Assembly (NCBI GenBank): GCA_016703665.1
Contig: JADJBS010000020.1
Coordinates: 868,001 to 932,000, forward strand
Length of the DNA stretch: 64,000 nt
Source of the DNA: Candidatus Defluviibacillus avedoerensis
GTDB taxonomy: Bacteria; Pseudomonadota; Gammaproteobacteria; Burkholderiales; Burkholderiaceae_C
Direction: 5' to 3'
Under the pieces are notes generated by a model. It saw only the letters and a list, made by a program, of their open reading frames with translations. It was not told the DNA's origin and did no database searches. Of the stretch, positions 26,614-35,176 are shown in pieces. The position numbers and the translations under genes are program-made. Every line of letters starts with the position of its first letter. Position 1 is the first letter of the stretch.

Positions 26614-27040
26614 TCCGGCCATTCAGCAGCCAACCAACTTCCACATGGCCCCCATGGGGGGCGTGATGGCAGCAACCCTGCCAGTTACGTGGCTCGCGTC
26701 CCAAGCGTTTGGACTGACACTGCGAATCGACTCGCTGCCTCAGGCGGCGTGGGTCTTGGCGCTGGCTCCGCTGCTGGAGGAAGCTGCGTTCCGGCCTTTG
26801 CTTCAACGTGGCCTGCATGAAACCCTCGAAGCGTGGACGAAGCAAGCAGGCCACCTGGCGAACCTGCTCACGGCATTGGCGTTTGCGGCCAGCCACCTTC
26901 CAGCGCAAGGCGTCATGGCTTTGCTTTGGCTCGTTCCTGCAGCGGCGGTGGGGGAAATCTGGCGTAGATCAGGGCGACTTTGGCAATGCGTTTTGTTACA
27001 CGCCTGGTGTAATGCTTGCCTGGCATTTTTAAGCCCATGA
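26588..27040 (+). CDS. CPBP-family glutamic intramembrane protease, probable C-terminal sorting enzyme
   Basis: 150 aa, mostly hydrophobic. All three CPBP motifs are visible: EEAAFR (Glu64, Glu65, Arg69), FAASH (Phe99-His103) and HAWCN (His138, Asn142). Members of this family include the enzymes paired with MYXO-CTERM and JDVT-CTERM proteins, and the small size fits those dedicated versions. The start is uncertain: GTG at 26588 overlaps the preceding gene by 26 bp, ATG at 26645 is the alternative, and neither has a strong Shine-Dalgarno. The tight linkage to a gene ending in a GGC-transmembrane-Arg tail suggests that this protease cleaves that tail. Activity is inferred. Confidence 0.75.
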   Translation: MRVGNVLTSPAIQQPTNFHMAPMGGVMAATLPVTWLASQAFGLTLRIDSLPQAAWVLALAPLLEEAAFRPLLQRGLHETLEAWTKQAGHLANLLTALAFAASHLPAQGVMALLWLVPAAAVGEIWRRSGRLWQCVLLHAWCNACLAFLSP

Positions 27041-27057
27041 TTGGCACCTTGCCAATC

Positions 27058-27400
27058 ACGCATGCAGTAAATCCAGGAACGCCTGGGTCACCACATTGGG
27101 TGGGCGATCGCGGTGCATCAGACTGCCCCAGGCCGTGAGACTCTGGTTGATGGGGTACGGCAGTATTTTCAGCAAACCATGCGCCTGGTAGCGACTGGCG
27201 ATGGTTTGGGGTATCACCGCAATCATGTCGCTGCGAGCAATCAGGTTGGTCGTCGTGAGGGTGGAGGCTAAGTGAGGCAGAAATGAACAGGTGGCAGAAA
27301 CCACCTGGTTGCACGCACAACACGCCCAGCCCGGGTTTCCGCATCCGGTGGTGGACCATGTGCGGCTGGACCGACCCGAAACTGTAGAGCGCTTGCTGTC
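27058..27400 (-). pseudogene. LysR-type regulator, C-terminal remnant
   Basis: The minus strand reads ASTLTTTNLIARSDMIAVIP, then QTIASRYQAHGLLKILPYPI, ending VTQAFLDLLHA before a stop near 27058. This is the end of a LysR substrate-binding domain. Upstream pieces (QPHMVHHRMRKPGLGVLCVQ) continue in a shifted frame to about 27400. No helix-turn-helix is found between 27400 and 27565. That stretch contains only short open segments, and I see no gene there. The missing N-terminal half suggests a real remnant, although frame changes within the remaining part could be base-call errors. Confidence 0.6.
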
Positions 27401-27565
27401 ACAGTTGCAGTTCCCATAGGCGCGCGGCATCCAAAGCAAGCCAGCCAGCGCAGCACGATGCAGGACTTTGCGGCCTAGCGCTGTTGGATCAGTACGGATT
27501 GAGTTGGGACTTGCACGCGCCACACTGGCATTTGACCGAAGCGGCCATGGCAGACCGAAGACAGG

Positions 27566-27916
27566 TCAGACCTTCTTCAAGAACGCCGCCTTCAGCATGA
27601 AGCTGCCCGCGTCCATCTTGCAATCGACCTCATGGTCGCCGCCCACCAAGCGGATGCTTTTGACCTTGGTGCCCATTTTGAGCGTGGTGGAACTGCCCTT
27701 GACCTTCAGGTCCTTGATCAGCACCACCGAGTCGCCGTCTTTTAATATGTTCCCGTTGCTGTCTTTGACGGCAGCCTCTGCGTCATCATCAGCGACAGAA
27801 TTTGCAGCTACCAATTGAGGCCACTCATGCCCACAGTCGGCACAGACATAGTTGTCCCCGTCAGGGTAGGTGTTTTCAAGGGTGCACTGGGGGCAGGCGG
27901 GCAGGTTGGCTGACAT
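27566..27916 (-). CDS. PhnA/YjdM-family zinc-ribbon protein
   Basis: 116 aa from ATG 27916 (an ATG four codons upstream is possible). N-terminal zinc ribbon ACPQCTLENTYPDGDNYVCA-DCGHEW has two CxxC pairs. The C-terminal PhnA domain has DSNGNILKDGDSVVLIKDLK and KVKGSSTTLKMGTKVKSIRL, ending DCKMDAGSFMLKAAFLKKV. The name comes from E. coli alkylphosphonate-locus history; a direct role in phosphonate use is not established. It is cytosolic. It stands alone here between the lysR remnant and an HDOD gene on the same strand. Confidence 0.9.
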   Translation of the reverse strand: MSANLPACPQCTLENTYPDGDNYVCADCGHEWPQLVAANSVADDDAEAAVKDSNGNILKDGDSVVLIKDLKVKGSSTTLKMGTKVKSIRLVGGDHEVDCKMDAGSFMLKAAFLKKV

Positions 27917-27946
27917 GGCGGGGTTCACGTGGATGGGGCCTGAAGT

Positions 27947-29437
27947 CTATCCTGCGCCACGATCCGTGTTTTCTGCGCCCCAGGCCCAGGCCTCGTCACC
28001 AAGTTCCAACACCCGTTGGGCACCGCCAAACTGATCGGCAACAGCGTTCTCACCGTCCACCTCCTGGGCCTCGATCTGCATGGCCATCTGCAGGTAGACA
28101 TGCCATGGGCCGCTGGCTTCCAGCAAGGCTTGCCGAGCCGCTTCGGGCAGCTTGAGGGTATCGACCACATCGGTCTGGCTCATCTTAAGTATCACACCCA
28201 GCATGGATGCCAGCCCCAGGGTAAAAAGCTGCTCGGGATGAGCCTCAGCACGCTCTTTGGCCAAAAGCTCCATCAAGCGGGACCGCCACAGCGCCACCTC
28301 TTGCAGTGCAGAAGACGCCTTGCGGCTGACCGCAAACTGCATCAACAACAACGACAGCCAGCGATACAACTCATTACGACCTAACAGCATCACCGCCTGG
28401 TCAATGCTGACAACCGGGTTCTGTTGCCCAAAGCTGGCGCTGTTCAGCCGTTTAAGCAACCGGTAGGACAGGCTCACGTCCCCTTTGATTTCGCGAACAA
28501 TGGAGCCCGTCTCAGCGCCCGTCACCAAGAGGTTCAACAATTGGCCAATGCGGCGCGATTCTGGCGACACAGGCAGGGCTTCTGCAGGTTCCAGTACCTG
28601 CCCGTTGGGTGCCAGGGCACCACAAGCCCATTGCACACCCTGCTGCAACGCAGCTTCCAGGTCTTCGACAGAAGCAATGTCACACGCAACCACGGGCAAG
28701 GCCTGGATCTCGGCGGACCACCGCTGGATGCTGCCCAGCAACTCGGCCATCGGGGTACTGCCCTGTCGCGCCAGCACAAAGTCGGGCTCACCATCCAGGT
28801 CCAGCGTGCGCTCCCAGCCCACCTCGGCCCCCAGTTCGCGCAGGCGGTTGGCCGTTTTGGAATAGGCGACCCTAAGCTCGGCACTCAAGTGCAAAGCATC
28901 TGCTGTTTGCAGCGCCACCATGGCTCCCCCCATGGAATCTGCGCTTGTATTGCGGTGTACCCAGGCATTTGCCCAGGTAATGGGTAAGCGCGCCAAGCCC
29001 ATGCGACCTGTCTGCATGGTCAGTCGGGCAGACGCCAGCGCGGCTGCCACATGCGCACTTTGAGCAACAGGGTCGTCTCGCTTTTGAAGACGGCGATACA
29101 CGTCGTCCGATACGCGGAACTCAAACCCTGCAATGTCTCCCTGAGTCGAAATCAAGGGGCGTTTCGCACCCACCGTCTTGACGATTTGCCGGACATCTGC
29201 CGCAGCAGTCACAGCTTGCATGGGTGTGCCCGTGGGTCGCGACGGGGCCGCGACGGGCGCCTGCAACTCAGCCTGGGGGGATTTGTTGCCGAAAACGCTG
29301 GGCATGACCCGCTGGAGAAAAGACTTCACTTCCCTGCCTCCTGAATTGCTTGCAGACCGGCCCTTGGCCGCACCGGAAAAAAGTATCTTAGCCCTTTCAG
29401 GCTTGCTCGGCAGGTACCCGGCATTGATCCTGTACAT
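27947..29437 (-). CDS. HDOD-domain protein with degenerate EAL-like N-terminal half
   Basis: 496 aa. The N-terminal part (about 90-290: AKRPLISTQGDIAGFEFRVS, then WSAEIQALPVVACDIASVED) corresponds to a degenerate EAL-type module without an EAL motif. The C-terminal part (about 295-480) is an HDOD domain: RRIGQLLNLLVTGAETGSIV, then GDVSLSYRLLKRLNSASFG and DQAVMLLGRNELYRWLSLLL. This is the YuxH-like architecture. It is catalytically inactive and likely a protein-interaction regulator, often linked to motility or c-di-GMP signalling. The start at 29437 is the longest option, and an internal ATG near residue 45 (MPSVFGNK) is possible. The next plus-strand gene is divergent. Confidence 0.82.
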   Translation of the reverse strand: MYRINAGYLPSKPERAKILFSGAAKGRSASNSGGREVKSFLQRVMPSVFGNKSPQAELQAPVAAPSRPTGTPMQAVTAAADVRQIVKTVGAKRPLISTQGDIAGFEFRVSDDVYRRLQKRDDPVAQSAHVAAALASARLTMQTGRMGLARLPITWANAWVHRNTSADSMGGAMVALQTADALHLSAELRVAYSKTANRLRELGAEVGWERTLDLDGEPDFVLARQGSTPMAELLGSIQRWSAEIQALPVVACDIASVEDLEAALQQGVQWACGALAPNGQVLEPAEALPVSPESRRIGQLLNLLVTGAETGSIVREIKGDVSLSYRLLKRLNSASFGQQNPVVSIDQAVMLLGRNELYRWLSLLLMQFAVSRKASSALQEVALWRSRLMELLAKERAEAHPEQLFTLGLASMLGVILKMSQTDVVDTLKLPEAARQALLEASGPWHVYLQMAMQIEAQEVDGENAVADQFGGAQRVLELGDEAWAWGAENTDRGAG

Positions 29438-29563
29438 GGCGAAATGTTATTCAAAATTTTTGAATTCTGGATTGAAGTAGTGTGAATGAATTTGTCGATA
29501 CGCCTCCTAGACTTGCTTCTGTTCCAACTCAATCGGCGTCGATGGCGACCGACCCTTACCCAA

Positions 29564-30139
29564 ATGCCCTCTGCTGCTTCAACCGCTTCGGCACCCAACC
29601 GCTACACCCTGATGGCCGTTGCTCTTCACTGGGTCCTGGCACTTGGCTTGGTTGGCCTGTTTGCGCTGGGTCTCTACATGCACGAATTGCCTTTTTCGCT
29701 GCAGCGGCTCAAGCTCTATAACTGGCACAAATGGGCGGGCACCACATTTTTGCTGCTTTCCGTCTTGCGCCTGGTCTGGCGCATCACGCACCGCCCACCG
29801 GCACTGCCAAGCACCATTGAGGACGCCATGCCCGCCTGGCAACGCATGGCCCATCACGGCACACATCATGCCCTGTACCTGCTGTTCTTTCTGGTTCCCC
29901 TGATCGGCTGGGCCTACAGTTCAGCGGCGGGCTTCCCCATTGTGTGGTTTGGCGTATTGCCCCTGCCAGATTTCGTGCCTGCTGACAAAGCCCTGGCAGA
30001 GCTCATCAAGCCCCTGCATGCCGTGAGTGCTTTTGCATTGGCTGGACTTGCCCTGCTGCACATCGCCGCCGCACTCAAACACCAATGGATTGACCGCGAC
30101 AACCTGGTTGCCCGCATGCTGCCTGGCAAATCCCTCTGA
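29564..30139 (+). CDS. Cytochrome b561 family protein
   Basis: 191 aa di-heme membrane cytochrome. Start at ATG 29564 (MPSAASTASAPNRYTLMAVA). Four membrane helices include VALHWVLALGLVGLFALGLY, FLLLSVLRLVWRITHRPPAL, LYLLFFLVPLIGWAYSSAAG and HAVSAFALAGLALLHIAAAL. Heme-ligand His candidates lie in ALHWVL, NWHKWAG, HHALYL and LLHIAAALKHQ. The last hydrophilic stretch DRDNLVARMLPGKSL is typical. It is followed after 25 bp by two yceI genes, a common arrangement in which b561 and YceI (isoprenoid-binding lipocalin) are co-expressed. Confidence 0.92.
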   Translation: MPSAASTASAPNRYTLMAVALHWVLALGLVGLFALGLYMHELPFSLQRLKLYNWHKWAGTTFLLLSVLRLVWRITHRPPALPSTIEDAMPAWQRMAHHGTHHALYLLFFLVPLIGWAYSSAAGFPIVWFGVLPLPDFVPADKALAELIKPLHAVSAFALAGLALLHIAAALKHQWIDRDNLVARMLPGKSL

Positions 30140-30164
30140 CCCATTACCTAACCAAGCCCACACC

Positions 30165-30731
30165 ATGTCCCGTCTGACCTCTGCCCTTTTCGCTGCGCTT
30201 TTGTCCTTGACCGCCGCCGCTGGTCATGCCCAGCAAAAACTGCTGCCCAACCAAAGCGAAATCATCTTCGTCAGCAAGCAAATGGGGGTACCCGTGGAAG
30301 GCCGCTTCAAGAAGTTTGACGCCCAAATCAGCTTTGACAGTACCAAGCTGGCCACCAGCAAAGTCAGCTTTACCGTGGATATTGGCAGCGCCACCCTGGG
30401 TGCACCTGAGGCCGATGCCGAACTGCCTAAACCCGTATGGTTCAACGTTGCCAAGTTTCCGCAAGCCAGCTTTACCTCCAGCGCCATCAAGGCCTTGGGG
30501 GGCGGCAAATTTGAGGTAGCAGGCAAGCTGGCCATTAAAGGCCAAAGCCGCGACGTCACGGTACCGGTGAGCATGGTGCAAAGCGGTGCAGTAACAACCG
30601 CCAGCGGCACGCTGCCCATCAAACGCCTGGCCTACCTGATTGGCGAAGGCGAATGGTCAGACACCTCCACCGTGGCAGACGACGTGTTGATCAAGTTCAA
30701 GTTCGCCCTGAACGGCATCGGCAAGCTGTAA
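30165..30731 (+). CDS. YceI-family periplasmic lipocalin-like protein (first copy)
   Basis: 188 aa with signal peptide (LTSALFAALLSLTAAAGHAQ). The YceI beta-barrel segments are visible: NQSEIIFVSKQMGVPVEGRF, FKKFDAQISFDSTKLATSKV, SFTVDIGSATLGAPEADAEL, FNVAKFPQASFTSSAIKALG and FEVAGKLAIKGQSRDVTVPV. YceI proteins bind isoprenoids such as polyprenyl or ubiquinone-type molecules in the periplasm. Encoded 25 bp after the cytochrome b561 gene and 68 bp before a second YceI gene. It differs clearly from the second copy in length and sequence. Confidence 0.92.
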   Translation: MSRLTSALFAALLSLTAAAGHAQQKLLPNQSEIIFVSKQMGVPVEGRFKKFDAQISFDSTKLATSKVSFTVDIGSATLGAPEADAELPKPVWFNVAKFPQASFTSSAIKALGGGKFEVAGKLAIKGQSRDVTVPVSMVQSGAVTTASGTLPIKRLAYLIGEGEWSDTSTVADDVLIKFKFALNGIGKL

Positions 30732-30799
30732 GCGGCCCTTTTGAGCATTGCCATTTTTCTCTCACCACCTCCCCTCCTCACCTCTAAAGAAAGTTATCC

Positions 30800-31378
30800 A
30801 TGAAGAAGTCACTCCTCACCCTGGCCGCCATCGCGGCAATGGCTGCAGCATCGGTTGCCCAGGCAGCCCCTGCGACCTACGCCGTTGACCCCACCCACAC
30901 CTTTGCAACTTTCGAGATCAATCACTTTGGTGCTTCTATCAACCGTGGGCGTTTTGACAAGAAGTCCGGAACTATCCAGTTGGACAAAGCCGCCAAGACT
31001 GGCAAAGTAGAGTTGACGATTGACGCCACCTCCATCAACTCGGGCACCCCGGCCTTCGACAAGCACCTGCAAAGCGCAGACCTGTTTGACGCTGCCAAGT
31101 ACCCAACCATCACCTTTGCGGCAGACAAGTTCGTCTTCAACGGCGACAAAGTGTCTGAAGTCACAGGCACCCTGACCCTGCTGGGCAAGACCAATCCCGT
31201 CACCTTGAAGGCCAACCAGTTCAACTGCTACGAAAGCCCTATGCTCAAGCGCGAAGTGTGCGGTGGCGACTTTGAAACCACACTCCAGCGCAGCCAGTGG
31301 GGCATGGGCTACGGCTTGCAATGGGGTTTCCCAGACAACGTGCGCCTGGTGGTGCAAGTTGAGGCTGTCAAGCAATAA
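30800..31378 (+). CDS. YceI-family periplasmic lipocalin-like protein (second copy)
   Basis: 192 aa with signal peptide (LLTLAAIAAMAAASVAQAA). YceI signature strings are TYAVDPTHTFATFEINHFGA, GRFDKKSGTIQLDKAAKTGK, FDKHLQSADLFDAAKYPTIT and VTGTLTLLGKTNPVTLKANQ. A C-terminal region with two Cys (FNCYESPMLKREVCGG) is probably a disulfide, as in canonical YceI. A good Shine-Dalgarno (AAAGAAAG) precedes ATG. It is closer to canonical E. coli-type YceI than the first copy. Third gene of the b561-yceI-yceI unit. Confidence 0.93.
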   Translation: MKKSLLTLAAIAAMAAASVAQAAPATYAVDPTHTFATFEINHFGASINRGRFDKKSGTIQLDKAAKTGKVELTIDATSINSGTPAFDKHLQSADLFDAAKYPTITFAADKFVFNGDKVSEVTGTLTLLGKTNPVTLKANQFNCYESPMLKREVCGGDFETTLQRSQWGMGYGLQWGFPDNVRLVVQVEAVKQ

Positions 31379-31392
31379 GCCTTTGGGCTAGC

Positions 31393-31433
31393 GGCTGACT
31401 TTCCCCTGGTCCGCTGAGGGGAACTTGTCAGCC
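31393..31433 (+). terminator. Hairpin after the yceI operon
   Basis: Arms GGCTGAC (31393-31399) and GTCAGCC (31427-31433), continued inward by TTCCCCT/AGGGGAA with a small internal mismatch. It lies 15 bp behind the second yceI stop. No T-run follows, so termination is plausible but not certain. Confidence 0.4.
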
Positions 31434-31531
31434 AGGGCGTCACATCGCCCGTAACACGCTATATTTTCTGTTGGCACAGCCCTTCAGTAGGGTTGTGAGT
31501 ACGCTCGCCAAGCAAAACAACAGGGGATAGC

Positions 31532-33166
31532 ATGTTTCAAAACCTCAAGATCACTCAGCGGTTTCTCGTGGTGATCGTCATTTATTCCATTGCCTTGGTG
31601 GCCGTGATCGGCGTCAGCCTTTGGGGAATGATGTCGGCTCGTGACGGGCTCAAGACAGTTCATGACAAGGCCTTGCTGCCCGCCCTGATGGCAGACGAAT
31701 CCATCAGCAAAATAATGTCCAACCGAATGCAGGTGCTGCTGGCCTTCCAGCATGCGCCGGGCGGCGCCCTGGCTGCCATTCATACCCACCCGACCAGCCA
31801 GCACATTGACGCCATTGTGGCCAATCGCACTGAAGCAAACCGCATCTTCAAGGCGATGGAGGCATTGGCCATCAGCCCAGAAGACAAAGCCATTCTGGAC
31901 GCCACTCAAAGCAGCCGTGCCGCCTGGCGAGTCAAGCTGGATTTGGCTGTCAATGCGATCAAGGCCGAAGATTTCAGCCCCGACACCATGGCCGCATTTT
32001 TGCAGGCCGGGCGCGAAGAAGGTGAAGCCGCCATCAAAACCATGGTGAACTACCGTGACGCCCAGGTCAAGCGCGCCAGTGACGCTTACCGCAGCAGAAA
32101 ACCGCTACCAGACCGCGCTGGCGGTGTTCATTGCCGCCGTGCTGCTGGGCGGCTTACCAGCCATCGTGATGACGCTGGTGTTGCTGCGCCACTTACGCAG
32201 CGGGTTCCAGCTGGCCGATGAAACCGCAACAGCCATTGCTGCGGGCAATTTGTCTCAGGTGGTGCCGCATACGGGCACCGACGAAATCGGTCACCTGCTC
32301 GGACAAATGGAATCGATGCGCAGCAATCTGAACCATGTCATAGGCCAGGTCCGCCACGGCTCAGACGCCATTGCCAGCGCAGCCAGCGAAGTGGCGAACG
32401 GCACGCTGGACTTGTCGAACCGAACTGAACAGCAGGCCAGTTCACTGGAGCAAACCGCGTCAGCGTCTGAAGAACTCACTGGCACCGTACAGCAAAATGC
32501 AGACAACGCCAGCCAAGCCAACCAGTTGGCCATGTCGGCCAGCACCTTGGCCACGCGGGGCGGGGCGGTTGTGTCGCAAGTGGTCCGCACCATGGAGACC
32601 ATCAACACATCGTCGCGCAAGATATCCGACATCATTTCCGTGATCGACGGCATCGCATTCAGACCAACATCCTGGCGCTGAACGCCGCTGTCGAAGCTGC
32701 CCGGGCTGGAGAGCAAGGTCGCGGCTTTGCGGTGGTGGCGTCTGAAGTGCGCAACCTGGCGCAGCGAAGCGCCGATGCCGCCAAAGAAATCAAAGGCCTG
32801 ATCTCTGCATCGGTCGAAAACGTGAGCCTGGGCACCACACAGGTTGCCGAGGCGGGCAGCACCATGGAAGAGATCGGTACCGGCATCAAACGCGTGGCCG
32901 ACATTGTGGGAGAGATCGCCTCTGCCAGCCGGGAGCAATCCTCCGGCATCGCCCAGATCAATCAGGCCGTGACCGAGCTTGACGGCGTGACCCAACAAAA
33001 TGCAGCACTGGTAGAGCAAACCTCTGCCGCTTCCAGTGCGCTGCAGGAACAGGCCCGTGATCTGGCCAACCCTGGCCGCTTCGTTCACCCTCTCAAGTCA
33101 GGGCGGCGGCAAACAGTCCCCATGGTCGCGCTAACGCCCGCATCCACAAGGCAAGTACCCCGCTGA
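31532..33166 (+). CDS. Methyl-accepting chemotaxis protein (two frameshifts)
   Basis: Tsr/Tar-type transmembrane chemoreceptor. First membrane helix FLVVIVIYSIALVAVIGVSL lies at about 10-30. A four-helix-bundle ligand domain follows. The second membrane segment (FIAAVLLGGLPAIVMTLVLL) reads in a shifted frame from about 32085, followed by HAMP and the signalling domain. The hairpin tip reads GIAF(Q)TNILALNAAVEAARAG, broken at 32660 because one C is missing in TTCAGACC (expected TTCCAGACC). The rest, GFAVVASEVRNLAQRSADAA to ALVEQTSAASSALQEQA, is normal. No C-terminal CheR-binding pentapeptide is recognisable. Good Shine-Dalgarno (AGGGG). Both shifts are probably sequence errors. Confidence 0.85.
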
Positions 33167-33179
33167 ACAGCAAAGCCAC

Positions 33180-33861
33180 CTAAAACGCATACCCCGCGCT
33201 GAGCTTGACCAGTGGGTACACCACCAGCTTGTTGGCACTCTGATTGAATTTCTGGCTCTGCGCCGCCAGGTCAGACGCAAAAACAGGATCAGCCATCAAG
33301 CCAGGCGTGGCCGAGAGGCTGCCACGGGCACGCCCAATATTGACCCCCAGGTCAACCCCAAACTTCCAGCCAGGGCTCTTACGCAAGTCACCCATCCCCC
33401 ATCCAATGCCGATGTAAGGCATGGCCTTGGGGTAGTCCAGCGAAGCCGCCAGGCCTTCGCCCGCTGGGACCACGTAGTTGACCCCGTTTACCGTCAGCGT
33501 GCTGCCCCGTGTCACCGCGCTCAGTGCCGCCCGGTGGCGCCCCAGGTCCAGCCCCTGTGGTGATGCGGAAGTACCCGTCCCAAAGGTGGTAATCCACCAG
33601 CACAGCCGCCGTGGCCACCTTGACCTGGCCACGGAAATCAATGTCATTGTTCACAGGCGCGTAGTTGCGCCCCATTCCGGCAAACTCGCCCCGAATCACC
33701 AAGCGGTCCGTCATCTGCAGCCCTAAACCCAGACCCAAACCACCCGATCCAGCAACACCGTAGACAAGCACACCAGCCCCCTCGTTGGCGGCAATGGCGT
33801 GGGGTAAGGCAGTGACAGCAAAGGTCAATGCCACGAAGGCGGGCTTGATCAATCGGCTCAT
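33180..33861 (-). CDS. Outer-membrane beta-barrel protein (one frameshift)
   Basis: Start ATG 33861 with AGGAG upstream. Signal peptide (PAFVALTFAVTALPHAIAAN). The following short amphipathic strands fit an eight-stranded outer-membrane barrel: GAGVLVYGVAGSGGLGLGLG, DRLVIRGEFAGMGRNYAPVN, VATAAVLVDYHLWDGYFRIT. The frame is lost near 33555 and resumes with ALSAVTRGSTLTVNGVNYVV, then PYIGIGWGMG and KFGVDLGVNIGRARGSLSAT. It ends in VKLSAGYAF, whose terminal Phe is the usual outer-membrane insertion signal. It resembles OmpW-like proteins, but no specific family can be fixed. Convergent with the chemoreceptor gene. Confidence 0.65.
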
Positions 33862-33928
33862 GTGGGGCTCCTGGAAAACAGCGGGAACATCGCCCAAATC
33901 TACTACGTTTTTTGCGCCAATGATCGCG

Positions 33929-34354
33929 TCAAGCCGACAACATCCGCAACAAAGCCCTTGGCAACAGGCGTTTGAAGTCTTTGTCAAACGCCACAAACGG
34001 CTCGCTCAAACTCAAGGCCAGCGACGCCAGCCAGGCGTCGGGCACTTGATTGGCCACCAGGTTTTTCTCCAGCATCAGTTTGCGCAGACGCGGCCATTCG
34101 GCGGCGATGTCCTGCAGGCGAACATGGGGGCTTTCCAGCAACCAGTCAACAAAATCAACCGCCTGCTCGGTGGTAGATGGAGTCAGAAAAATCCGACCGT
34201 TGGTCACCAAGCGCAAAAACCCGCTGATCACTGGCATGGGCAACACCAGCGTGTCTTGTGCACTGGGCGCCTGTTGCAGCCACTGCGCTGCAACAGCATG
34301 GTGAGGGTGACCCGAGTGGTGCGCAGCCACCAGCACATTGACATCAGGCAGCAT
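33929..34354 (-). CDS. vapC: VapC-type PIN-domain toxin
   Basis: 141 aa from ATG 34354. PIN-domain ribonuclease. Acidic active-site residues are visible in MLPDVNVLVAAHH (Asp4), in the central PMPVISGFLRLV segment, in PDAWLASLAL (Asp) and in FVAFDKDFKRLLP (Asp). It cleaves RNA and is neutralised by the upstream antitoxin, whose gene overlaps this start by 11 bp in the usual antitoxin-first order. This is the first gene (from the left) of an accessory island running to about 42.6 kb. Confidence 0.88.
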   Translation of the reverse strand: MLPDVNVLVAAHHSGHPHHAVAAQWLQQAPSAQDTLVLPMPVISGFLRLVTNGRIFLTPSTTEQAVDFVDWLLESPHVRLQDIAAEWPRLRKLMLEKNLVANQVPDAWLASLALSLSEPFVAFDKDFKRLLPRALLRMLSA

Positions 34355-34616
34355 CGCCACCTGCCGCGTCGGCAGCACGATCGTCCGCCGCGTCCATCAG
34401 TTCTCGCGTGCTCAAGCCGCTCAAACCCGGCAGCATCCCGCCCGCTCCTTGACTGACAGGCATGGCCCGGCGCTTGACAGCGGGCGCAATCTCTGCCCCG
34501 CGCAGGCGCATGCGCAGGCCTTCCTCGATCAAGCGCGTCAAGCTCACGCGCTGCCCAGCCGCAAAAGCCTTGGCTTCGGCCAATAGCTCGTCGTGGAGGT
34601 TGAGAGTGGTTTTCAT
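34344..34616 (-). CDS. vapB: VapB-type antitoxin, ribbon-helix-helix
   Basis: 90 aa from ATG 34616. The N-terminus MKTTLNLHDELLAEAKAFAA then QRVSLTRLIEEGLRMRLR is a ribbon-helix-helix DNA-binding module. The C-terminal part (LPGLSGLSTRELMDAADD) is the likely toxin-binding tail. It overlaps the vapC start by 11 bp. A TACAG-N4-CTGTA palindrome lies 12 bp upstream of the start codon in an AT-rich promoter region, consistent with autoregulation. Confidence 0.82.
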   Translation of the reverse strand: MKTTLNLHDELLAEAKAFAAGQRVSLTRLIEEGLRMRLRGAEIAPAVKRRAMPVSQGAGGMLPGLSGLSTRELMDAADDRAADAAGGDAA

Positions 34617-34627
34617 GAAAATAATTG

Positions 34628-34641
34628 TACAGATTTCTGTA
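34628..34641 (-). promoter_or_regulatory. Palindrome in the vapBC promoter
   Basis: TACAG-ATTT-CTGTA, perfect 5-bp arms, 12 bp upstream of vapB, within a strongly AT-rich segment (34617-34710). A suitable site for the ribbon-helix-helix antitoxin to repress its own operon. Confidence 0.4.
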
Positions 34642-34786
34642 TTTAATTTAGTTAATTCTAAAGATGCTCTTAAAGGCGTAAGCTTTGGTTTGCTATCTAT
34701 TTCGGACTTTATTGAGCTCAAATTCAGAGGGCAAGAAGGCCGAACCCACGGAAGCGATCCGCCCTTTTCAACCCGTCCCGGATGCC

Positions 34787-34999
34787 ATGCCTGACACGCC
34801 TGACCCATTGATTCCATCTGGCCGCTTTTGCTACCGGCTAGAACCCATCACCCCTGGTGAAGTCATGGCAAATGACCTTGAACGCTATGGCAAGGATTTG
34901 CGCGAACACAGCTATGGCGGCGGAATGAAGCAGGTGCTATGCCCTTACTGGATCAGGACCGATCACGGAACCGTGCGCTGCGAAAAAATGAACCGGTAG
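34787..34999 (+). CDS. Small hypothetical protein, 70 aa
   Basis: The open frame from ATG 34787 encodes SGRFCYRLEPITPGEVMAND and LERYGKDLREHSYGGGMKQV, then LCPYWIRTDHGTVRCEKMNR. The last part, CPYW-x6-GTVRC, has a compact Cys pair suggestive of a metal site. I cannot name a family. It starts divergently from vapBC. An ATG in another frame at 34782 and the longer frame from 34685 are less likely starts. Confidence 0.5.
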   Translation: MPDTPDPLIPSGRFCYRLEPITPGEVMANDLERYGKDLREHSYGGGMKQVLCPYWIRTDHGTVRCEKMNR

Positions 35000-35176
35000 G
35001 TTTTTGAATTTGCGATATCGCGATAACTGAAGACTGGGAAGTGGACGACCCTGTCGATTGATGCTGACAGTCAAGCCAGGTCTCTGCGCCCCCGACCAAA
35101 ACGTCCGAAACGAACCGCAACAAACATGCGGGAGCCGATACAGCGCAGAGGGTGGTCATCCTAACCCTTGCGCAAG

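Noticed and set aside
27300..27590. Plus-strand reading (PVVDHVRLDRPETVERLLSQ) as a separate gene
   Set aside because: It overlaps the minus-strand LysR remnant, needs several frame changes and matches no family I know.
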